Part shown: piece after piece, positions 55,736-64,000 of the stretch
Numbering within the stretch: position 1 is the stretch's first letter
Layout: every line of letters starts with the position of its first letter
Source of the DNA: Gnomoniopsis sp. IMI 355080
Taxonomy: Eukaryota > Ascomycota > Sordariomycetes > Diaporthales > Gnomoniaceae
DNA: 64,000 nucleotides
Reading direction: 5' to 3'
NCBI GenBank assembly: GCA_027946555.1
Contig: JAPEVC010000101.1
Coordinates: 1-64,000, forward strand
Program-made: the position numbers and the translations under genes
The notes under the pieces: generated by a model
The model's database searches: none
What the model was told of the DNA's origin: nothing
Seen by the model: only the letters and a program-made list of their open reading frames with translations

Positions 55736-57792
55736 TCAGCCAAAGCACAGCTTCTTCTGTCTTGGATCTCCCGCTGTCGGTGGGCGAACTCGTTTCTTTT
55801 CCGACGTCACCTTGGGACGTTTGGATTCTGGAGTGGCTTCTCGGCCGCCAAGTGGGCGACTTGCTACAGCATCTTTTTGAACCGTGTCACGTATGGTTTG
55901 TCTGGAAAGGCAGGCGTCGATGTGGTCGTTAAACTGCCGCTCATCGGCGGCCTGAGGACGATCGCAAATTGGACAAGCCCACCATTCCTGTTGTTCTGAA
56001 GCTGCCTCCTTCTTCGATTTCGGGTTTGGCATGATTTCTTTGCCGTGTCTTCGCAGGGGACTGGTCTCGTGGTCGGCTATACCAGCTTGATTATCAGTAT
56101 CTGGTTCGATGTCGTAGCCGTCGAGTAGTTCCTCGGGCCATTTCTGCCACCCATCCTCATCCACGTCTACGGCTGCTGTCCTCAGCACCTTGCCGGGCTC
56201 ACTCGAGCTTCCGCTCTTTGGTTTTAGTCCAAAAAAGGCAAGGGTGTCCGGTTTCTTAGTACTGACGAGGTGCGTGCAGCGCAGACCCATGAGTCTAATT
56301 CTCATACCAGGTGTCTCCTGCTCCACCTTGGCAAGAATGGGAAGGGCGTAGTTGTACAGGTCGTCTGCAAGGTAGATGGCCTTGGGGACCACAGCCTGCC
56401 GGGTATATACCTCGAAAGTATGTAACTTGAGTTTGAGTACCAATGTCCTTCCCTTGCACTGTGCTTGGCGCATGTCTTTCTCGAGTTCCTCAGCAGTCCA
56501 GCGCAATTTCTCACGCAGCTGTTTTGGGTCGAATATGTCGTGAAATGTGCTCTCCTGCGAATTTTTCAGCGAAGTGGCTTCACAGTGTTGGGGACGGGGT
56601 TTTCCCCCTTACCGTGCCCACGCTCTTCCGCTCATATTCCTCGGCTGGCTGTACATTGGTGCGTCCCAGTCCAAGATGACAATGTAGTAGGAACTCGTAC
56701 GCCTTTTCCCCGAAAAGTCGACTTAGCAACTGCCTCTGGTTGTAGATATCCCCACAAGTCTTGATGCCCACCGCGGCGAGCTCGCGTTCAAACACTCGTC
56801 CAATACCATTCACCTTGCGGCACGGCAGATCCCGCATAAAGGCCATGATGGCGACACGATCGTTAGGTAAGAGAAACTGGCCGTTGGGCTTGTTGATATT
56901 GGAGCATATCTTGGCAAGCTTTGCGTTTGCTGCGATTCCGGCAGATACGGTAATGGAAGTCCTCTCGTGGACTTGCCTCCTCATCTGCTCCACAGCATCC
57001 TCTGGTGACAGATCATGCTCCCGACAGTATTCGGTGATGTTCAAGTAGGCCTCGTCGATACTGGCACTCTCGAACCGGAGATCATACTCTGCTATAACCT
57101 CACGGACCTCATTTGCCTTTGCAGTATATTTCTCGAAATTGGTAGGGAGGAGGATCAGATCTGGACACAACTTCTTGGCGACAAAGCCAGCCATGCCAGA
57201 ACGGCATCCGAATTTCCTGGCGACATAGTTGCAAGTTGTCAGGACACCGCCGCCGACAGCGAATGGAAGGTCTTTGAGCTCAGGGCGTTCAAGTTGTTCA
57301 ACGGCAGCGTAGAAAGCATCGCAATCGAGGTGAACTACGTGCTGGGACAAATCGCGGGATAATTCGAGCTCAGCGATGAGGGTGTCTGCTTTCCGGAGGT
57401 CGCGAGACAGGTCCACTTTTTCCAATTCACGCTTCTTTTGAAGGATTCGGTCAATCTTGACGGTCAATATCTTGTCTCGTTCCTCCTCACGGTTGAAATA
57501 TTTTGATCCCTTGGAGGCAGTGTAGATGATCTCGGATACCTGTGGAGAAGAGCACATGGATTCAGCTCGCATCCATGGAAAGGGGGTACTTGATAGATAC
57601 CTTCGCCTGGTCGACCAAGTCTTGACCAGCCTTGGTAAGGGAGGGACCGAGGAGAGAGTATTTCAGTGTGGCGTGCTCTGAGACTGCTGCCGCGGGGGTT
57701 GAAGTCGAGGGTCCAGCAGCACCAGCATCGTGATCCGGGTGCTCGGATTCGCCATCTTCAGCAGGCGGTTCGAAGCTATTGCCTGTCACCAT
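55736..57792 (-). CDS. polk: DNA polymerase kappa (Y-family, DinB type)
   Basis: Exons 57792-57601, 57539-56613 and 56554-55736 give 645 residues. A nuclear translesion polymerase. The kappa-type N-clasp (KGSKYFNREEERDKIL) precedes the palm motif HLDCDAFYAAVE (about 134-145), the GVLTTCNYVARKFGCRSGM region and the second catalytic pair in SASIDEAYLNI. Helix-hairpin-helix elements follow (PCRKVNGIGRVFERELAAVGI). The little-finger region begins YERKSVGTESTFHDIF across the second splice. Near the C terminus, WACPICDRPQAADERQFNDHIDAC is a UBZ-type C2HC zinc finger, and the last residues QKKLCFG resemble a PCNA-binding box. The introns are GT-AG (61 and 58 bases). The paired Asp/Asp-Glu residues needed for catalysis are intact. 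Confidence 0.95.
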
Positions 57793-58285
57793 GTTGGACC
57801 AAGATCATTGAAGTTGGTAAATTCGCGACGGTGACAGCCCAGGCTAGGAACGGTCATCTTCTCTGATTGACGGTCATCTTCTCTGATTGTCTGCGGGTGG
57901 TAGGAGAGGAAACGGATGGCGCGTAATAACGCGCGATCACGGGACCGTAGATAAAGTGCTTACCTAAGTCATGTCCCTGGCCAGGCTATCTTTTTGATCC
58001 AGTCCTTACTCCTCGTAACTACAATACCGTCAGCGAGCGTTGAACATGCTGCGCATTGTGTTACATTCAGCTCTTATCCTCTTTGCGTAATCAAAATTTA
58101 CTACGATCTGAATTTTCATCTAGACTGGTGGATGATATGGACGATCGTCTTTGACGCATGTCACAGCATATCACTACAGTACAAATCGGCTAGACCATGT
58201 TGTTGGCCAAATTGATCGAAGCATGGTGATATTATCAAGACGGCTACCGTTCTGGTTGTCCTCATATTCGCATGTCCAATAATGG
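57793..58285. other. Intergenic, promoter of polymerase kappa
   Basis: Apart from the tandem duplication nothing is recognised. The right end is the 3' flank of the esterase gene. Confidence 0.6.
57850..57889. repeat. Perfect 20-base tandem duplication upstream of polymerase kappa
   Basis: ACGGTCATCTTCTCTGATTG occurs twice head to tail at 57850-57869 and 57870-57889 with no mismatch, 58-97 bases upstream of the polymerase ATG, so in its leader or core promoter. Confidence 0.95.
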
Positions 58286-60055
58286 CTAAGAAGAGCAGCT
58301 CCAGCTTTGGGCGCTGTTCACATCTCCAGTCCCATTATATACCGCCGTACGGGGCCATGGACACAGCGGCCGCTGTCTTAGCACACCAGAGCTTGCATCC
58401 GTCGAGTTGGTCCAAGTGGTGGCAATGATCTGGTCCGGAGCCTGACCTTTCTCCACCCAATCCATCAATGCCATCAACGCATCGTGCTGCGCGTTCTCAA
58501 AGCCAGGCGTCGAGAATATATCCGTCCCAAGATCACCGGCCGCATTGGGCTGCGCAAAGTAATAAGGAGCATCAACCGCTGTCCCTGTCACGTGCTGCAT
58601 ACCCGGGACCAGGAAAAGCCGGAACCAATCGTCCATGGGTGTCTCTACCACCTCTGCTACTCGATCGTAGAAGACGTTGGAGGAACGTGTCGCAATCAGC
58701 CCATCTGACATGCCGTGGAACATGAAACTGGGGAACATACAGTTAGTCACAGTCATTTTTACAACCTCAATGATAGGCGTACTTACATCTTGCTGCCTTG
58801 CTTCTCTACCTCCAACATCGCCTGGTAGTCGTCCGCGGTGGCATTGCCTGGGTCGACAGCATCCGCCTCCCACACCAGACTGTCTGTATATTGTGGCCAG
58901 TCCCAAGACGGGTCGTTCAAGAGAAAATCTTGGATATACTCGTCGCCGAGGTTGTTGGGTGCCTCCCCTCCAAGTAATACTTCCCACTGGGATTCAGCCC
59001 CAGGATACAATCCCGGAAAGGCAAATTTGCCCTCTGCGTAATAGTCGGCGTAGATGTTCTTGATTGTGTTGATCTGCTCTTCGCGGAGGCAAGTCGAGGC
59101 GTTCGAGTTCAATTTCGTTGAGGTGCAACGCAAGTCCAAATCCGTGACGCTGCACTTGTCTGGGGCGCTGACAATGCCGTCTACCACACCGTCTAAGCCA
59201 TCGCATTTCTCAATGACCTCGGCGCCAATTGCAGCAAACTTGTCGACAGGGATCCGATTTGATGAGTTGACGGGCAAGTTGAAGCTACCCAGCTTGGTTG
59301 TCCAAGTTTGCAAGTGGCTTGTCCACCACTAAATCCCGTGTTAGTGTGTCTCGTTATACAGAGCGAGTTGATCTGGGCGCCGCTACAAGACAACAGTACG
59401 CCCTTCACAAAATTGGGCCTGAGATACCTACAGCAGGGGCTCCGATCAGCAAACCGTTGAACGATTCTGGGTCGAATTGGGCCTCACGCAGACCTTGCCT
59501 CCCACCCGTTGAAGCGCCCGAGTAGTACGAGTACGAGATGTTCTGACCGTAAAACGCCTCAGTCAAGACTTTTCCCCACTCCGTGGTGCCGTGGATGGCG
59601 CGATAGCCCCAGTCCTCTCGGGTCTCGGGGTCATTCAAAGCCCAAGTCCCATCACTGCTTGTTGAATTGTGCCCCGTGTCTGTCGAGGCTACCGCAAAAC
59701 CGTACCGAATACCAGCGCCCATGTCCAACCAGTTGATGCCCCCTGCAAATCCGCCATTACCAACGGCCAAGAATCGGCCATTCCACTGTGTGGGCAGGAA
59801 GATGCCAAAGCGAAAGCTGGAGGATGAGGATGTGGTCACGTTGACGGTCAGGGCGCAGTTTTCTGGAAGATTGGTTGGATTGGTTGGGTAGCCAATGTCT
59901 GCTGCTCCCTCACCGTAAGTGCTTCCATTTGCAACGGGCACGGCTGAGAGGATGGTAGCATAGGAGGGCAGGACATTTTGAAAAGAAGCCACTGAACAAG
60001 AGGGGAGGGCAGAGGCCACGGCGGCAGTGCAAAGAGTGATGTACACTGCCTTCAT
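58286..60055 (-). CDS. Secreted tannase/feruloyl-esterase family hydrolase, Cys pair lost
   Basis: Exons 60055-59432, 59328-58787 and 58727-58286 give 535 residues. The family hydrolyses gallate or ferulate esters from plant material. A signal peptide is at residues 1-16 (MKAVYITLCTAAVASA), and many N-glycosylation-type sites are present. Family words are FLAVGNGGFAGGINW, ASTDTGHNS, DWGYRAIHGTTEWGK, YYSGASTGGRQGL, CDGLDGVVDGIVSAP and FHGMSDGLI. The predicted catalytic set is Ser182, Asp397 and His434. In family members Ser and His each sit next to a Cys, and the two Cys form a disulfide (CS-D-HC). Here these positions are Ala181 and Val435, so both are missing while the triad remains. Introns are GT-AG. 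The substrate may differ from the family norm. Confidence 0.9.
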
Positions 60056-61304
60056 GTTGACAGCACCGTGATCACCTGTGAGGCGTGGTGAATGTAGGCG
60101 TGAGGCGAGGGTGGGGCTATTATAGGGGCGAGGACAAGAGCCACATTGGTTGCGGTCTGTACGATTGCCTTGGGGGAAGAAATGAAAAGCTGCGCGTGAT
60201 ACAGCCCAAGTAGGCAGGAGACTGCTTTATAGTGACCAATGGCCAGCGGCATGGGTCTCTTCCACCCATAATAAAGTGCTACATTTGCAGTGAATCGTCA
60301 CTTCACAGTGGTGTGTGGCCCACCATAGTAACCCATAGTGGAATACTTCCCAAAGCAATAGTATGTACTACATGGTACTATTGTATCCACTTTTCTCATA
60401 TTCGCAACTCGGTACCTGCAGGAACTCCAGTCACAATGGCGGCATCTCGGCCACTATGCGGTCCAAATGGATCGACTTATGGGGCTTTCTTTCTCTGCGT
60501 GGCGGCGGCGGAGGAGGAGGCGAGTCAGGCAAGCAGCCATGACGGGAATGATGTGGGGGACGTGCGAAATAAAGCTTGTTTGTTCCGGGGGTGACCGTCA
60601 TAGAAATCAGCAAGGGCTTTCGTGTATGTACGGAGTACGCGTGTTGGCCAAATTTACGAAATACTAGAAGAAATCTACATAGTAGCACTATTATTTCTTA
60701 TCCATAAGTATCCATGACACCCCACCAGTCTGGTATATCCGGAGTCCTGGCGCCTGTGCATTGGTCCCTACTCCTCACCGGCACTAGGAGAATGCTCCAA
60801 GGAACGTCATACCTTCTACTAGTAGTAGCTAAAAGCCGTGATAATGCGGAGAAGCTCTGGGGATTTGCTTCTGGGTCCGGGGTAGTGACCTAGGGTCTTG
60901 ACCTTGTCGGGGTCACAATATCAACGGCGTACCATGTAGTAATTGCGGGATATCGGCAAGTCATTGTGTGTGAAAGCTCGGTCCCAAACAAATCTACACT
61001 CACAGAGGCATTACCAATTTCGGGACACGTGCTTGTGTCACAACGCGTTCCATCTTTGTTTTTCATGATTTTGTATTTTATCAACGGATTTGGCATTACT
61101 ACGCATTCATAAAGTTGGTGGCCACTGCCACTAGGAGTCCATATGCCATTCAGGCATGTGGAAATCTCAAAATTTGCCCACGTTTCATACTCGTGTCCAT
61201 CATGTCCCAGTATGATGATACCATATTCCAGTCCTCATACTATCGCAAATTGAAGGCGGCTGAAAGTTGTTGCCAAGCCAGCCGTTGGGTATCATTTCGA
61301 AAAG
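60056..61304. other. Esterase promoter and intergenic, no gene seen
   Basis: About 1.2 kb. A - strand frame at 60890-61096 is short and unsupported. No RNA gene or repeat recognised. Confidence 0.5.
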
Positions 61305-61812
61305 ATGAAGAGCTCCTCAAACGGGCTTGAACGCCCAAGAGGTTTTCGCATCAACCGACAAGGAAGAGAGAGAGTTGAAATAGGTAAAGGGGTCGAGCGA
61401 GGCCGACATAGATGACTACTGTAAACACATCCAGAACGATTATACGCCCAGAAAGTGTAGACACCGGAAAGAATGCCAGTTGTAATGACTTGTACTAGCA
61501 CGTCGAATCTCGATGCAAAAGCAGGAAATTGCTGCTTTTTGGCAAGAGCCAATCGGATTGATCGTCAATATCAAAGCTCTATGGTCGGATCGCGCACATG
61601 AAAGATTCAGACCAATATCTTCCTGCTTGAGCCGATTATTGTCAGAGGAAAAAGCCGTGGATGACTTGCAAAACCTGATCAAGATGCTACAGCAGCGTAG
61701 ACGAGGCGAGGTAGTAGCTGGGAATGCTAGCGGTCTTTTGGCCCGTTCACTGAAGAGTTTGAGAATGCCCAGAAGAAAGTCCGAATCAAGACAGATACGT
61801 GATCGACGTTAG
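61305..61812 (+). CDS. Doubtful small basic protein, two exons
   Basis: A possible gene: exon 61305-61383 (MKSSSNGLERPRGFRINR...), GT-AG intron 61384-61498 (donor GTAAAG, acceptor ACTAG), exon 61499-61812. The join is in phase and gives 130 residues, rich in Arg and Leu, with a helical stretch RLLSEEKAVDDLQNLIKMLQQRRR and ending RQIRDRR. No domain recognised. It is convergent with the large gene at 61854, 41 bases apart. The - strand also has open frames here, so coding status is uncertain. It could instead be the remnant of a larger gene, or only a shadow. Confidence 0.25.
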
Positions 61813-61853
61813 TGAATCGTTGACGCTGCCAACGCCGACACCATCACAAATTT

Positions 61854-63959
61854 TCAATTCGAAGGCTTACGGTCGTCACCGCTGATCGGACCAAGGTATG
61901 GCTTCTTGGTCGACACATCCTTGGAGGCGTTGGCAGAGCTCGAGCGGCGCCGATTGGAGACCAATTGTGATCGCTGGCAGTCATCAGCATCCACTTCCGT
62001 GGAGGTCAGACGCCGAGGGGCGTGCGCCACAGCGCTAGAGACACGCGATGCTGTTGGCGTCACGAGGTCATCGTCCTCTTCTTTCGAAAGCGTACGAGAC
62101 GCACTGGGAGTCACCATTGAGTCATCACCAACTTCAAGGCCTAGGAGCTGAAGGGCCTTCTTGGGTGTACCCTTTCGCATGGCTTGCATTGTCGGACTGG
62201 TGTTAGCGCTGACGGGACCGGGAATTCGCGAACGGAGGATGTTGTCGCCTTCCGGGGAGATCGGAGAGCTTCTCCGGAACGGCAGGTCCGATCTGGGCAT
62301 TGGTGGGTTGTGAGACCGAGCAATAATCTCAACACCGTCCTCCTTGACAGTCAAAATATTTCCGGAGCCCACCTCCAGGAAGAGATCATTTGCTTCATCG
62401 TACACAGTACAGACCCTGGGCTCCGAATCGGGCAGAGGAGGAAATCGGTGGATGCCAGCGTGAATTCCATAATCGAGAAAGATCGCGTGGCCTGGAGCGG
62501 CGTATGTGTGACGGGATGGAGTGTAGCGGTCGATGTGAAGACCGAGGTTTTCCTTGGGGACCTTGTCGTGCTCGGACTTGGGCCAGAAATTCAAGAACTC
62601 CATGCTCCACTTCTCGCTCATTCCAACCATTCGGACTGAGCAGACGCGTCCTGTCAACTTATGGAAGGGATTGGCAACCGACAGGTGACCTTCGTGAAGG
62701 AAGGGAACTCGTTCAGGTCCATTTGCGTGGTGACGACGATGACCAGAGTACGGATTGTTGCCAGATGGTGGGAGACTGGGAGCTTTGCGTCCATAGTTCC
62801 AAGGCTGGCCCGCAGGGTGAGTTCCGGGTTTCTGTTCATCATCCTCGCCGGCGGGGGCTTCGTAGAAATTGATGTCGCCACGATGAGGGTTTTCGCCTTG
62901 GCGATAACCAAAGAATCGGCGGCAATGAATAGTAAGCTGTCCCATGGGATTCGTGCGTGGATCGCGTTTGAGCATCTCATCAACAAAGACGTGAACGAGA
63001 TTGCCAATTTCCCACAGCCTGGTGCTCAGACCGGTGGCTTGCCAGACATGACCAAATCCGAGCTTCGTCATGTCTAATTCAACGCGAACATCTTGCATGA
63101 AGTAGAGGTATTTGAAGAGCCACTTGGTTGGGAGAGGCTGAGTTACCGGCTTCACAAAGGGACTGAAGATGACATGAAATGGTTGCAGCATGAACACTGC
63201 GGTCATGACATCTGCTCGCAGACGAGGGCAGGCCCAGACAACGTTTTGCAGAGGCCCAAGGATTTTCCAAAGGGTGGCGAAATCGTCTTCAGCCCAAGCG
63301 GGAGCAGCCTGGCGACTGTGATTCAGAAGGACAGGTTTTCCCGGGAGGAAGTCCTCGAGCAGCTTCTCCATGATGTTGAATCGAATTGCACCATCCAATT
63401 CGAAGTACGCGAACCGTCGCCATTGGTCGTAAGTAGTGGCCTTAGACTCTCTACCGCGCGAGTATTTGACCATGAAGACTGTGCTGAGTGCGTCAAAGTG
63501 CGAGGCCAAATGAGGGAGAGAACTCTCCCTGACACCGCGTCCTGCGTCTTTTGCGTATCGGTACCAGGTCATATCAACAGAACGGTCGAGCGCTGGAAAC
63601 GGGTCGTTATCGTCTTGCCCGTTGTTCAGAGCACGCGCCGCTACCAAGGATCTAGTCGTAAAGCCGGTAAGCGGCTGCACGGTTGCGACAGTCGAACGCG
63701 AAGCGTGGCGGGTAGAAATGGCAACCTGGGTAGGGCGCTGGCGACTCACGTTGAGAGGAAGAATGTGCAACCCGGCCATCACAGCAGGATTGACAGCATG
63801 TACAGTTTTCAGCCCAACAGTTTTATCCCCATGGGTAGTTCTACCACGACTTCCTGCAAGATCCACCTCATGGGTAGAGTCATTTATCAACCCCAAGCGA
63901 GCCTGGAGAGACAGATCGCCACGAATTGCTGGATGGTCCGTCAGAGGTGGTGGAGCCAT
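61854..63959 (-). CDS. Large unknown protein, possibly 5'-incomplete
   Basis: Open frame on the - strand running from the ATG at 63957-63959 to 61854, 701 residues. Upstream the frame stays open to about 63986, and a further exon beyond the right edge cannot be excluded. Residues about 115-470 look globular and conserved: WYRYAKDAGRGVRESSL, YDQWRRFAYFELDGAIRFNIMEKLLEDFLPGKPVLL, a hydrophobic TAVFMLQPFHVIFSPFV and HCRRFFGYRQGENPHRGD. A second folded part at about 470-570 follows (GRVCSVRMVGMSEKWSMEFLNFW). The last 130 residues are Ser/Thr/Pro-rich and carry two close copies of a VTP(S/T)ASR word. No signal peptide. I do not recognise a family. Near the stop a GTAAGC donor-like site could lead to another short exon. 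The antisense 294-residue frame is a shadow. Confidence 0.7.
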   Translation of the reverse strand: MAPPPLTDHPAIRGDLSLQARLGLINDSTHEVDLAGSRGRTTHGDKTVGLKTVHAVNPAVMAGLHILPLNVSRQRPTQVAISTRHASRSTVATVQPLTGFTTRSLVAARALNNGQDDNDPFPALDRSVDMTWYRYAKDAGRGVRESSLPHLASHFDALSTVFMVKYSRGRESKATTYDQWRRFAYFELDGAIRFNIMEKLLEDFLPGKPVLLNHSRQAAPAWAEDDFATLWKILGPLQNVVWACPRLRADVMTAVFMLQPFHVIFSPFVKPVTQPLPTKWLFKYLYFMQDVRVELDMTKLGFGHVWQATGLSTRLWEIGNLVHVFVDEMLKRDPRTNPMGQLTIHCRRFFGYRQGENPHRGDINFYEAPAGEDDEQKPGTHPAGQPWNYGRKAPSLPPSGNNPYSGHRRHHANGPERVPFLHEGHLSVANPFHKLTGRVCSVRMVGMSEKWSMEFLNFWPKSEHDKVPKENLGLHIDRYTPSRHTYAAPGHAIFLDYGIHAGIHRFPPLPDSEPRVCTVYDEANDLFLEVGSGNILTVKEDGVEIIARSHNPPMPRSDLPFRRSSPISPEGDNILRSRIPGPVSANTSPTMQAMRKGTPKKALQLLGLEVGDDSMVTPSASRTLSKEEDDDLVTPTASRVSSAVAHAPRRLTSTEVDADDCQRSQLVSNRRRSSSANASKDVSTKKPYLGPISGDDRKPSN

Positions 63960-64000
63960 GGGGGACACTTCAGCTAAAGCCTCCAAAATGGCTTTTCGGG

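Noticed and set aside
60890..61096. 68-residue - strand frame with several cysteines
   Set aside because: Looks mildly protein-like and has a GTGAGT site, but I could not find a partner exon or a start with a signal peptide.
63093..63977. 294-residue + strand open frame
   Set aside because: Antisense to the large - strand frame, which is longer and has a more protein-like composition.

Overview
The window is nuclear DNA of a filamentous ascomycete (Pezizomycotina; a Sordariomycete is my best guess, but order and genus cannot be fixed by eye). The evidence is compact protein-coding genes on both strands with short 50-173 base introns, CTAAC/CTGAC-type branch sites, GT-AG (and three GC-AG) splice borders, and typical fungal families: TRK potassium transporter, Yth1, RPEL protein, NmrA-like protein, tyrosinase and a tannase-family esterase. 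I see no operons, rRNA, CRISPR array, prophage or intact transposon. Exon borders below were deduced by hand from reading frame, splice signals and family motifs.

Left part (1-24.7 kb): a coiled-coil-like unknown protein; a stand-alone adenylation (NRPS-like) enzyme whose two introns both look GC-AG, tail-to-tail with an MFS exporter; a TRK potassium transporter; the divergent pair yth1 (CPSF30) and thioredoxin reductase, the latter with an in-frame, ATG-less, mitochondrial-presequence-like extension; a Tyr/Gly/Ser-rich 91-residue protein; a secreted tyrosinase; then a gene-poor stretch holding a secreted 12-cysteine protein; a two-helix PPPY membrane protein and a HAD phosphatase.

Middle (25-50 kb): mostly housekeeping genes: a DUF1776/SDR-like membrane protein, an ER FKBP, a 2OG-Fe(II) oxygenase, a Ser-rich 85-residue protein, a small RPEL-repeat protein, mitochondrial mercaptopyruvate sulfurtransferase, APC11, a Gln-rich unknown, an Sso1-type syntaxin with an unusual 70-residue tail after its membrane anchor, a Memo-like protein, a CxxC-rich unknown and an MDR-type oxidoreductase.

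Right part (50-64 kb): mitochondrial ribosomal protein bL36m, the histone acetyltransferase NatD, an NmrA-like protein, DNA polymerase kappa with C-terminal UBZ and PIP-like motifs, a secreted tannase/feruloyl-esterase homologue that has lost both cysteines of the family CS-D-HC motif, a doubtful small gene, and a large conserved-looking unknown that begins near the right edge.

The genes do not form one obvious pathway. The only cluster-like context is the adenylation enzyme plus MFS pair. Best leads: the candidate non-AUG mitochondrial form of thioredoxin reductase, the paired cysteine loss in the esterase, the syntaxin tail, the GC-AG introns, and a recurrent TAGGTAGGTACC-type intergenic motif.
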